From a virus: a stretch of DNA of 45,959 nucleotides. Within the stretch, counting starts at the first letter, position 1, and every line of letters starts with the position of its first letter. The position numbers and the translations under genes were made by a program. Location of the stretch: IMG/VR virus record IMGVR_UViG_3300034104_003538, positions 1 to 45,959 of that record; one strand, given 5' to 3'. Below, one piece after another: positions 15,490 to 21,837 of the stretch. A model generated the notes under the pieces. It was not told the DNA's origin. It saw only the letters and a list, made by a program, of their open reading frames with translations, and did not search any database.

Positions 15490-16305
15490 ATGATCCGCAT
15501 CGTTCACCCCGACCAGTCCGCGTTCCTCGCCCGCTTCGACACCACCCCCCAGTTTTTCCACGCCCCTTTGATTGCCGAAGCTCCCTTCGTGACACATTAC
15601 GGCGCGGAAGTTCTTGAGCCGGTCTATATGGCTCCCCGCTCGGCCTATCGCATGGTCGCGAAGCACTGCTACCGTTGCAACGGCCTTGGCGGTTCTGAAG
15701 CGTGGAAGCACACCGGCTTCACTTGCTACAAGTGCGGCGGCGATGGCGGCAAGCGCATGGTCGCTGAGACCGTCTACACCCGTGAGCAGTATGCAAAGCG
15801 CACGGCTAAGGCTGATGCCGCTCGCAAGGCCCGCGAGGCGAAGAGGGAAGCAGAACAGGCCGCCAAGAAGGCCGCCTTTGCCGAAGCGCATGCCGACCTC
15901 ATCGCGCTGGTCGAGCAGATCAAGCGCCCGTCTGATTTCCTCGCCTCTGTCATGTCTAAGGGCTGGATGTTTGGCCGTCTGTCAGAAGATCAAGAAGATT
16001 CTGCATGGGATGCCGCAGAACGCGAGCTGGCCCGCCAGCGGATCGATGAAGCTTCTCGCCATGTTGGCACCATCGGCGAACGCATCGATATCACGGGCAC
16101 GATTGTTTTCGTGGTTCGGTTCGAAGGCAAATTCGGGTTCACATATGTCACGGGCATCAAGAATGCTGAAGGCGACCTACTTGTACAGAAGGGCGTCTCG
16201 ATTGGCAGCAAGGGCGACCGCGTGTCGATCAAAGCCACAGTGAAGGCCCACGAGATGCGCGACGGCGTGAAGCAGACCATCATCACCCGCCCGAAGGCAA
16301 TCTAA
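15490..16305 (+). CDS. Zinc-ribbon protein with putative OB-like C-terminus
   Basis: The 271-aa protein has a central CxxC pair array, KHCYRCNGLGG then FTCYKCGGDGGK (residues about 59-90), resembling DnaJ-type or zinc-ribbon repeats. A long basic, alanine-rich coiled coil follows (EQYAKRTAKADAARKAREAK onward, to about 140). The last 80 residues look like a small beta barrel (ERIDITGTIVFVVRFEGKFG, GDRVSIKATVKAHEM). This suggests a nucleic-acid-binding protein, but there is no catalytic motif. ATG at 15490 follows AGGAGG. It is the largest gene of the palindrome-controlled early set. Confidence 0.8.
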   Translation: MIRIVHPDQSAFLARFDTTPQFFHAPLIAEAPFVTHYGAEVLEPVYMAPRSAYRMVAKHCYRCNGLGGSEAWKHTGFTCYKCGGDGGKRMVAETVYTREQYAKRTAKADAARKAREAKREAEQAAKKAAFAEAHADLIALVEQIKRPSDFLASVMSKGWMFGRLSEDQEDSAWDAAERELARQRIDEASRHVGTIGERIDITGTIVFVVRFEGKFGFTYVTGIKNAEGDLLVQKGVSIGSKGDRVSIKATVKAHEMRDGVKQTIITRPKAI

Positions 16306-16308
16306 GAG

Positions 16309-16327
16309 AGAGGGCTTCGGCCCTCTT
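16309..16327 (+). terminator. Hairpin terminator fused to the next promoter
   Basis: AGAGGGC-TTCG-GCCCTCT is a 7-bp stem with a stable tetraloop just after the stop at 16305. Only two T residues follow, and they are the first two bases of the next promoter's -35 box TTGACT (16326-16331). Termination without a long U-run would be partial, so some readthrough into the next gene is possible. Confidence 0.65.
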
Positions 16328-16354
16328 GACTGCCACCGTGGCATAGGGTATGGG
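16326..16354 (+). promoter_or_regulatory. Palindrome-bearing promoter, copy 3
   Basis: TTGACT, 17 bases and TATGGG, with the perfect palindrome TGCCACCGTGGCA at 16331-16343. The leader TTTACAGGAG matches the other copies. The -35 overlaps the base of the terminator hairpin of the preceding gene. Confidence 0.75.
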
Positions 16355-16385
16355 TGGGTCTCATTTGAATTTACAGGAGCTGGAT

Positions 16386-16751
16386 ATGCCTCGTTTGAAA
16401 ATCAAAACCGCATGGATCCGCAACGAACGCGCGCTGCACAAGCGCGAGATGCACAACCCGCTTTCCAGCAAGCGCCAGCAGGCCGAGGCCTATGCCGCAT
16501 GGCTGCTCCAACGCGATGGCATCGAGTATCAAGCCAGCACGCTGCGCGTCACATGGGCGATGGTCAAAATCAAAGGCCGTGGCCAGCAGCGTTTCTGCAC
16601 CTATTCGGTCATGACGCTGGACGGCAAACAATACGCCGAGGAATTCCCGCACTGGGCCTTCATCCAGCCCGAAGCGGTCGAGGAGGTCGATGAGCCTGCC
16701 TACGATCCGCTTAACGATTTTAACTATGTCGGCAGCCGCGACCATTACTGA
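16386..16751 (+). CDS. Small early protein 3
   Basis: The 121-aa protein begins MPRLKIKTAWIRNERALHKR. It combines a basic helical N-terminus (SSKRQQAEAYAAWLLQRDGI) with a likely beta sheet (YQASTLRVTWAMVKIKGRGQ, then YSVMTLDGKQYAEEFPHWAF) and an acidic tail. ATG at 16386 follows CAGGAG; an upstream in-frame start at 16350 lies inside the promoter and is rejected. No family is recognised. Confidence 0.75.
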   Translation: MPRLKIKTAWIRNERALHKREMHNPLSSKRQQAEAYAAWLLQRDGIEYQASTLRVTWAMVKIKGRGQQRFCTYSVMTLDGKQYAEEFPHWAFIQPEAVEEVDEPAYDPLNDFNYVGSRDHY

Positions 16752-16762
16752 GGAGAAAAAAG

Positions 16763-16996
16763 ATGGCCACGCAACTTTCCGAAATCCAAGTCCACTTCTG
16801 CTCGTCCGGTGCTGGCTGGGGGCATGATTACTGCGCCCATGTCGGCGATTACGACCTCGATGATCCTATCGGCTGGGGCACGACGCCGGACGCCGCCTAC
16901 TGGGATCTGATTTATTCTATCTGCGACGATCTCGAACCCGACGAAAACCCCGGCTACAGACTATTTGACTGCCGCCGTGACATAAGGTACAAGTGA
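16763..16996 (+). CDS. Small early protein 4
   Basis: The 77-aa acidic protein begins MATQLSEIQVHFCSSGAGWG and is rich in Asp, Tyr and Trp (HVGDYDLDDPIGWGTTPDAA). ATG at 16763 has a GGAG ribosome site and lies 11 bases after the stop of the preceding gene, so both share the promoter at 16326. Its last codons (about 16965-16993) encode the promoter of the following gene, giving DCRRDIRYK at the C-terminus. No function is known. Confidence 0.7.
   Translation: MATQLSEIQVHFCSSGAGWGHDYCAHVGDYDLDDPIGWGTTPDAAYWDLIYSICDDLEPDENPGYRLFDCRRDIRYK
16965..16993 (+). promoter_or_regulatory. Palindrome-bearing promoter, copy 4, inside a coding end
   Basis: TTGACT, 17 bases and TACAAG, with TGCCGCCGTGACA (a degenerate palindrome) at 16970-16982. 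It lies in the 3' end of the 16763 gene. The leader TTAAACAGGAGG precedes the ATG at 17023. Confidence 0.65.
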
Positions 16997-17022
16997 GTTC
17001 TATTAAACAGGAGGTTACACAC

Positions 17023-17229
17023 ATGCCCACACTCACCGTTCAAGACCAAGACAATCTCATCCGCGCGCTCATCGAGCACCCCGACAACTTCGACCGCAGC
17101 CCCCAGTTCGCTCTCGGCTACATGGTCTCCATGATGACTCGCATGATGCGCCACATGCCGAAGGAGCAGCAGGATCTTTTCGTGGCCGATGTCGAATTCA
17201 TCATTGAGCGCCACAAGCGCAAGCAGTAA
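17023..17229 (+). CDS. Small early protein 5
   Basis: The 68-aa protein begins MPTLTVQDQDNLIRALIEHP and is mostly helical and methionine-rich (GYMVSMMTRMMRHMPKEQQD), ending in a basic patch (IIERHKRKQ). ATG at 17023 follows CAGGAGG. It is the last gene of the palindrome-controlled plus-strand block and is followed by a hairpin and a strong terminator. The function is unknown. Confidence 0.7.
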   Translation: MPTLTVQDQDNLIRALIEHPDNFDRSPQFALGYMVSMMTRMMRHMPKEQQDLFVADVEFIIERHKRKQ

Positions 17230-17238
17230 GGTTTAGAC

Positions 17239-17265
17239 GCTGCCGTTCAACCAATTCACGGCAGC
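17239..17265 (+). other. Hairpin ahead of terminator
   Basis: GCTGCCGT and ACGGCAGC form a perfect 8-bp stem with an 11-base loop, between the stop at 17229 and the terminator at 17285. It has no T-run and may protect the mRNA 3' end. Confidence 0.5.
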
Positions 17266-17284
17266 ACTCTGTTCGAAAACTCAG

Positions 17285-17309
17285 CCCCGCTTCGGCGGGG
17301 TTTCTTTTT
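17285..17309 (+). terminator. Intrinsic terminator ending the small early block
   Basis: CCCCGC-TTCG-GCGGGG followed by TTTCTTTTT. This is a strong plus-strand terminator closing the 15130-17229 gene block. Confidence 0.93.
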
Positions 17310-17456
17310 GCGAAAACCGACAGTTATGCACAGGTCGGCCCCTATCGATTTTGCAGCCACGATGTATATTCAAATCACGCCCTTACGGTTGGTGACACAT
17401 TCGAGAAGGTGCGGTGTCGGGGGGAGAGATCGCCGGATTGGCTCTGCTCACACAGG
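17310..17456 (+). ncRNA. Possible short structured RNA or leader
   Basis: There is no credible gene here. Two hairpins are visible: CCGAC/GTCGG (17317-17336) and GACAC/GTGTC (17395-17419). TATATT near 17366 could be a -10 box, but no good -35 is present. The stretch ends in the strong terminator at 17457-17486, so a small RNA of about 110-140 nt is possible. It could also be the 5' domain of the larger RNA that follows. Confidence 0.3.
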
Positions 17457-17486
17457 AAAGGCCCCGCCTCACGGTGGGGCCTTTTT
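17457..17486 (+). terminator. Strong intrinsic terminator
   Basis: AAAGGCCCC at 17457-17465 pairs with GGGGCCTTT at 17476-17484, the inner bases extend the stem, and a T-run follows (five T at 17482-17486). Being separate from the terminator at 17285, it implies a distinct transcript ending here. Confidence 0.88.
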
Positions 17487-17529
17487 GCGTTGCACCATTT
17501 GATCGTGTTTTGATTGTACAGTTTGCGTC

Positions 17530-18045
17530 TGTAGTTTGCCAGCGCCGCCCCCGCTACCCCAGCTCTATTCTGATACACCGAGGTTTCAGAAGGCTGGTGA
17601 GACCCGAGCGAAGGGAGGCAAAGGGCGACCATCCCCGCCGGGATGGCAGGGTGGTCCCCTCAACCGAATCACGTTCAGAAGGCCGGAGCCGACCGTCGCT
17701 TCGGAGGTTCCCGCCACAGATGGGCAGCAGGACCGGCGCGCTACTTCCAAAGGCTCCATCCGCCTCTGTGGTCCCCGCTTCGCGCCCTCGGGCTGCGGTT
17801 CCGATATGGACCAATCCCACAGTATCGGTTGCTCTGAGTGGCCTGCCGTTAACCGACGCCCGCATGCCCGCGTTGGAACTCAGAGGAACCAAGACGAACA
17901 GTTTGGGACGGATCTGAACTTGCCAACGGAGGGATACGTGGGTATCATTGCGTCCGTTGAGCCAAGAACACAGCCCGCCAAAGCCGTTTCTATCTTGGTT
18001 CACTCGGCCCCGTTGAGAGTCATCTCCGGGGCCGAATTCTTTTTG
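17530..18045 (+). ncRNA. Probable large structured non-coding RNA (about 500 nt)
   Basis: Between two plus-strand terminators lies a stretch without a plausible gene but with a series of compatible helices. GGTTTC/GAGACC at 17582-17587/17599-17604. CCATCCC/GGGATGG at 17629-17635/17640-17646. CCACAGA/TCTGTGG at 17714-17720/17765-17771, extended inward by TGG/CCA. CCGATA/TATCGG at 17801-17806/17823-17828. CTCTGAGT/ACTCAGAG at 17832-17839/17878-17885, enclosing CCGACGC/GCGTTGG. AACCAAGA/TCTTGGTT at 17887-17894/17993-18000, enclosing CAACGGA/TCCGTTG at 17924-17930/17953-17959, which encloses GATAC/GTATC. The last two domains abut, as if coaxially stacked. The strand follows from the plus-strand terminator at 18004-18044. 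Phages are known to encode large ornate RNAs (GOLLD and ROOL classes), but I cannot assign this to any class. The 5' end and promoter are uncertain. Confidence 0.6.
18004..18044 (+). terminator. Intrinsic terminator of the structured RNA
   Basis: TCGGCCCCG at 18004-18012 pairs perfectly with CGGGGCCGA at 18027-18035, followed by TTCTTTTT. The T-run exists only on the plus strand, so this ends plus-strand transcription just before the convergent primase gene. Confidence 0.9.
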
Positions 18046-18053
18046 ACGATGCT

Positions 18054-18995
18054 CTATGCGAAAGGGTTCGTCAACTCCCCCATCGCTTTCCCCGCGTTAA
18101 AAGCAGACAGATCATCGTTCCAGTCATTTCCAGTAATCGCGGGTAATGCCACGACAACTTCCCGCTTGAACATCACAGTAAGCCGGTGAGCCAATGCATA
18201 GGCCTTGGCCTGCCCCGCGAATGATTCGTCGTTGTCACCGAGCACATAGATGATCTCGGCAGCAGCTGGCGGGGTCCACTTCGATAGGCCCACACCGCTC
18301 ACAGCAGCCCATACAGGCATGTCGAACAGGATCGATGCAGCCAAGGCGGTCTCGATGCCCTCTGCTATCCCCATGACCTCGGCAGGGGCTGCAAGGCGTA
18401 TGGCGCAGCCTTCCGGCAGCTTGCCCGCCATGACCCGCTTAGGCTTCGACGTGGCTGCCTTTCGCCCGTCCGGGGTCAGATAGGTGATGTGGAGATTCAC
18501 CGCCTTGTTCTCCGGGCTGGCGATCTTCGCGATCATAGCCGGGAACTTCTGCTTCGTCTCCGGGTCGAACACCGAGAGCGCCTCACGGATCGACAGAGGC
18601 GGCTCGTGAGGGCCGAGGCGGTTGTATAGGTATCTCTGCACTGGGCCGCCCTCGGAGGGCTTCCTAGCCCGCTCCCACAGCGCCCGCATGGCAGCCAGCG
18701 GATCGTCCTTGGCGGCCTTCGGGTTGCCCCGCTCGATGCCGAGGTAATCCCGCACCAGCTGCATCGCATCCGGCATGGCAAGCCCCTTCACGTTCTTGAG
18801 AAGGTGAAACCCGTCACCGGCCCCACAGCCCGAACAGTAATAGGTGCCGCGCCCCTCTTTATCGTCGTATCGAAACCGGTCCTTGCCGCCGCATGCTGGG
18901 CAGCCGCTATGCTTGCCGCCACGAGGGACAGCAATATGGAAATGATCGAGGATCTCGCCCCAGCGCCCGCGCGCCGCATCGACCACAGATGTCAT
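18054..18995 (-). CDS. DNA primase (zinc finger plus Toprim)
   Basis: The 313-aa protein has the N-terminal zinc site of phage primases, GCPACGGKDRFRY and YYCSGCGAGDGF (C32, C35, C54, C57). The C-terminal Toprim domain has the acidic motif GIAEGIETALAA (E212) and VLGDNDES (254-258), with a further DWNDDL near residue 291. It would make RNA primers for DNA synthesis, acting with the helicase encoded next to it. It is primase-only, unlike the fused primase-helicase of T7. ATG at 18995 overlaps the helicase stop as ATGA. Confidence 0.9.
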   Translation of the reverse strand: MTSVVDAARGRWGEILDHFHIAVPRGGKHSGCPACGGKDRFRYDDKEGRGTYYCSGCGAGDGFHLLKNVKGLAMPDAMQLVRDYLGIERGNPKAAKDDPLAAMRALWERARKPSEGGPVQRYLYNRLGPHEPPLSIREALSVFDPETKQKFPAMIAKIASPENKAVNLHITYLTPDGRKAATSKPKRVMAGKLPEGCAIRLAAPAEVMGIAEGIETALAASILFDMPVWAAVSGVGLSKWTPPAAAEIIYVLGDNDESFAGQAKAYALAHRLTVMFKREVVVALPAITGNDWNDDLSAFNAGKAMGELTNPFA

Positions 18996-20476
18996 CTGCC
19001 GAAACCCCTCTTAGCTTTGTTGAGGTTCGATTTAGCCTTCACGATGTTGCGGTGCCGGATCCACGACCGTGTCGATGGCGACGGCGCGACCGGCGTCGGC
19101 TTCATGCCACTGGGCGGGGCCACGCCGAACTTGTCCTTGTAAGTCCAATAGGCCCAGCCCTGCTTGTAGCCATACTCCATCGCATAACCGAACAGCTCGT
19201 TATAGAATTCCTGCTTCTCAGAAACTGAAAATTCTTTGCGGTTGCGTGTGCCGTCACGTTGCAGCTCGGCCAGCTCACCATCGCCCGCTTCGATCTGATC
19301 GACTGCCTCGGCTATAAACCCGCACACGGGGCATTGCCGCACTTTCGGTGGCTTGAGGAACGCGCACTTCGGGCATTCCTTCGGCAAGCGCTCTTTAGGC
19401 TCGCGCTCTTTCTTCAGCTTTGGCTTCCCATCATCCAGCTCAGAGTGATGAATGTCAGTAACAAAACCCAAACGGAGAGTAGTATCTGAGTGATCAAGGA
19501 TAAGGCAATAATCCTTTCCATCTCCAAGGCGTAATCCGCGTCCGATGATCTGAGTGTATAGGATTTCCGACTTAGTAGGACGAGCGAGGATAATGCACCT
19601 AACGTCCCAATCAACGCCGGTAGTAAGCACACCGACATTGCAAACAACTTCGACATCTCCATTGGCAAAGTCACGAGCGATTGCATCTCTTTCCTCCAAA
19701 TCCGTGAACGCATCGAGATATGCGGTACGCACACCGGCATCGGTAAATTGGTTTTGAATGTTCTTCGCGTGCGCGCGATTAACAGCAAAGCACAGCGTCG
19801 GTCGGCGCTCTGCCTTCTCCATCCACGTCGATACGATGTCGGCCACGAGATGCTTTTCGTCCATGACCTTCGCGAGATCGTCCTCGTGATAATCGCCAGC
19901 CTTCGTGCGAACGCCCGACAGATCCGGATGCGTTGGCGCGAACACTTTGAAGTCCGATAGGTGGTGCAGATTGATTAGCTCTTGCGTCGTTGTCGCAATC
20001 AGCAATCGATCCCATAGCTTTCCCATACCACGCGCCCACGGCGTTGCGGTGAGGCCGATGATCGGCACGTCCTTCCATTCCGGACGGTTGAACCAATCGT
20101 GATAAAATTTGAAGCTCACATGAGCCTCATCGATGATCACAAGATCCACCTTCTGAAAGTCACGGCGCATCAATGTCTGCACGCTCGCAACCTGTACCGG
20201 CTGGCGGTAATCGGTGCGCTCGTGGATGCCTTGAATCACACCGACTTCGTAAATGCCATTCTGCTCGAAGCGCTCAACCGTTTGATTGATCAAGCTCAGC
20301 GCAGGCACACAGAAAAGAACGCGATTGCCCTTCTCGCGCGCCATCTTAACAATAGCGGCAGCAATGACTGTCTTGCCTGCACCGGTGGGAGCTTGCACGA
20401 CTGGCCGCCGTGATCCGGTTGCAATCGCAGCGCGCAGCTGGGCGATGGTGTTTGTTTGATAATCACGCAAGTTCAC
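18992..20476 (-). CDS. SF2 DEAD/DEAH-box helicase
   Basis: The 494-aa protein shows Walker A APTGAGKT (29-36), DEAH in LVIIDEAHVS (116-119), motif III GLTATPW and motif VI QIIGRGLRLGDG (309-320). A four-cysteine zinc ribbon (ECPKC, QCPVC; C368, C371, C382, C385) follows the helicase core. The architecture matches phage SF2 helicases related to UvsW/SSL2, which unwind or remodel forks and recombination intermediates. GTG at 20476 is preferred, with AAGGAAC about 8 bases upstream; it overlaps the preceding HTH gene by 14 bases. It is co-transcribed with primase. Confidence 0.92.
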   Translation of the reverse strand: MNLRDYQTNTIAQLRAAIATGSRRPVVQAPTGAGKTVIAAAIVKMAREKGNRVLFCVPALSLINQTVERFEQNGIYEVGVIQGIHERTDYRQPVQVASVQTLMRRDFQKVDLVIIDEAHVSFKFYHDWFNRPEWKDVPIIGLTATPWARGMGKLWDRLLIATTTQELINLHHLSDFKVFAPTHPDLSGVRTKAGDYHEDDLAKVMDEKHLVADIVSTWMEKAERRPTLCFAVNRAHAKNIQNQFTDAGVRTAYLDAFTDLEERDAIARDFANGDVEVVCNVGVLTTGVDWDVRCIILARPTKSEILYTQIIGRGLRLGDGKDYCLILDHSDTTLRLGFVTDIHHSELDDGKPKLKKEREPKERLPKECPKCAFLKPPKVRQCPVCGFIAEAVDQIEAGDGELAELQRDGTRNRKEFSVSEKQEFYNELFGYAMEYGYKQGWAYWTYKDKFGVAPPSGMKPTPVAPSPSTRSWIRHRNIVKAKSNLNKAKRGFGR

Positions 20477-20693
20477 CGCGAAGTTCCTTATCTTGTTTGA
20501 TGATCAACCGTAACAAAAAGATCGCCGTCAACGGAATAGGCACCTCACCCTTTTTCCACCGGTACAGCGCGCGAGGCGATATACCAATCATCTCAGCGAA
20601 ATCGGCATTGCTGAATTGCAGCTCAGCGAACGTCTTGCTGTTTTTGAACTCGTTATACAACTCTAAGAATTCAACGTGATTTCCCGCGATCAT
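20463..20693 (-). CDS. XRE-like helix-turn-helix protein
   Basis: The 76-aa protein has a helix-turn-helix around FSNADFAEMIGISPRALYRW followed by KKGEVPIPLTAIFLLRLI, the layout of small XRE/Cro-type regulators. The first 25 residues (FLELYNEFKNSKTFAELQ) are helical. It could repress its own replication operon or act on the palindromic promoters. ATG at 20693 overlaps the upstream stop as ATGA. Confidence 0.8.
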   Translation of the reverse strand: MIAGNHVEFLELYNEFKNSKTFAELQFSNADFAEMIGISPRALYRWKKGEVPIPLTAIFLLRLIIKQDKELRGELA

Positions 20694-21223
20694 ATTCTCT
20701 CTCCACTTTGATGATCCACACAGATCAATGCGACAACAGTCTGCTTTCCATCATTTGTCTGACCGGCATTGCACCAGTCCATTGTGCGCCGCTGCATGAG
20801 ACGGCGATGCGGCGGGCTGTCGTGCCACATCTGCACGATCTCGCGCGCATATGACGGCACCGGCCCTTTGTAGAGGTTCTCGCCATACCACTTGCCGGGG
20901 ATGCCCGACGCGATCACGTCCTCGTTGAAGAGGCGGTGGCCCTTGCTGAGCCCGCTGTTGCGATACTGCCATGCGTGACGAGCGCGATGGTCGGCCAGTT
21001 CGCCGACGCGCGGATTCGTCGTGACCGCTTCGAGGTCGTGGCCCATGCGATACCGGTTCAGCTCGGCAATTACGTCCGACCTATTCGACGCCGCCGGTGC
21101 GTCGATGACCGCCGATGTGCAGCCAGCGAGAAGCAGGGTCAGCACCATGAGCGCAACGATCAGCATCATAGAAAAAGAGAAGGCGTCAGCGACGCCCTCC
21201 CAAAAGCTTTTCAGTTTTTTCAT
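20690..21223 (-). CDS. CAP/SCP-domain lipoprotein
   Basis: The N-terminus has a hydrophobic segment (FSMMLIVALMVLTLLLAGC) ending in a lipobox LLAGC (C35), so the mature protein would be a lipid-anchored periplasmic or surface protein. The rest matches a CAP (SCP-like) domain: SDVIAELNRYRMGHDLEAVT, HRARHAWQYRNSGLSKGHRL, KWYGENLYKG and VQMWHDSPPHRRLMQ, with the His and Glu residues usual in the CAP pocket. A phage lipoprotein is a plausible superinfection-exclusion factor, but CAP domains have diverse roles and no target is known. It sits oddly among replication genes. ATG at 21223 begins MKKLKSFWEG. Confidence 0.85.
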   Translation of the reverse strand: MKKLKSFWEGVADAFSFSMMLIVALMVLTLLLAGCTSAVIDAPAASNRSDVIAELNRYRMGHDLEAVTTNPRVGELADHRARHAWQYRNSGLSKGHRLFNEDVIASGIPGKWYGENLYKGPVPSYAREIVQMWHDSPPHRRLMQRRTMDWCNAGQTNDGKQTVVALICVDHQSGERI

Positions 21224-21230
21224 CTCGCCC

Positions 21231-21545
21231 TCACGCGACCATTTTTGATTTGGCTTTGACCGATGCAGCCTTCAGCTCGGTTTTGAGGTTCTGACGCGAG
21301 CCCTGCACCATGCACGCGGCGATCTGTTCGTCCGTCAAAAAGGCCTTTGCCTTTTCAGCTGAAAACGTGTTCGTCGCGGTCAGCGAGAAATTGAGCGTGA
21401 ACGTGTCGCCTTCGACAACGGCCTTGAGATCGTCATTGGCGACGGCGTAGCAAGCTTCGAGAGCTTCGGCCTTGGCGGCCTTGTAGAGCTTCTCGATTGC
21501 TTTGTATTCGGCTTCGATCTGAGCGAAACGGTCTGCGATGTTCAT
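21231..21545 (-). CDS. Operator-controlled protein of unknown function
   Basis: The 104-aa protein begins MNIADRFAQIEAEYKAIEKL, a helical coil, then a probable beta segment (GDTFTLNFSLTATNTFSAEK) and a basic C-terminal tail (ELKAASVKAKSKMVA). ATG at 21545 has GGAGGTT upstream. It is the first gene behind the minus-strand copy of the palindromic promoter, so it probably shares regulation with the plus-strand early genes. No family is recognised. Confidence 0.7.
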   Translation of the reverse strand: MNIADRFAQIEAEYKAIEKLYKAAKAEALEACYAVANDDLKAVVEGDTFTLNFSLTATNTFSAEKAKAFLTDEQIAACMVQGSRQNLKTELKAASVKAKSKMVA

Positions 21546-21578
21546 GGCAACCTCCAGTTGTGTAACTTCGATGCATGG

Positions 21579-21607
21579 AGATTATGCCGTGGCGGCACAG
21601 GCGTCAA
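21579..21607 (-). promoter_or_regulatory. Palindrome-bearing promoter, copy 5 (minus strand)
   Basis: On the minus strand TTGACG (21607-21602) is followed by the palindrome TGCCGCCACGGCA (21597-21585) and then TAATCT/CATAAT as candidate -10. Compared with the plus-strand copies, the palindrome lies 5 bases further from the -35 and touches the -10. The -35 overlaps the end of the 21604-21837 gene. Confidence 0.6.
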
Positions 21608-21837
21608 GCGCCGCCTTGACCGGACAGCGCATTTTTTATCCGGTTTTCGTTAGCTTCGACCCATTTTAGGGTGCGGAGGGCGGCCTCAAGGCCCGGAATG
21701 GGCTGCTCGGCTATCTCCAGCTCCAGCGGATCCCGCTTCTTCGACCGAATCAAGCTCCGAAGGTTCTCGATGTGGCCCTTGCGGTTGCAGATAATCAGCT
21801 CCAGCGCCGAGATCTGCTGGCGGATCGATATCTTCAC
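21604..21837 (-). CDS. Small helical protein coupled to methyltransferase gene
   Basis: The 77-aa protein starts (GTG) KISIRQQISALELIICNRKG and is largely helical (HIENLRSLIRSKKRD, EQPIPGLEAALRTLKWVEAN). GTG at 21837 overlaps the methyltransferase stop as GTGA and has GGGAG 7 bases upstream, so the longer reading from 21900 is rejected. The function is unknown. Confidence 0.65.
   Translation of the reverse strand: MKISIRQQISALELIICNRKGHIENLRSLIRSKKRDPLELEIAEQPIPGLEAALRTLKWVEANENRIKNALSGQGGA

Noticed and set aside
17554-18003. Minus-strand frame of 149 codons in the same region
   Set aside because: No ribosome site or conserved pattern; it coincides with the strong helices and faces the plus-strand terminator.
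17310-18053. tRNA or tmRNA in the gene desert
   Set aside because: No T-loop consensus, no cloverleaf spacing and no tag-peptide frame were found.
17536-18189. Plus-strand frame of 217 codons across the gene desert
   Set aside because: It runs through a strong terminator and into the primase gene on the other strand, has no ribosome site, and its translation looks random (Pro/Arg-rich). The repeats fit an RNA better.
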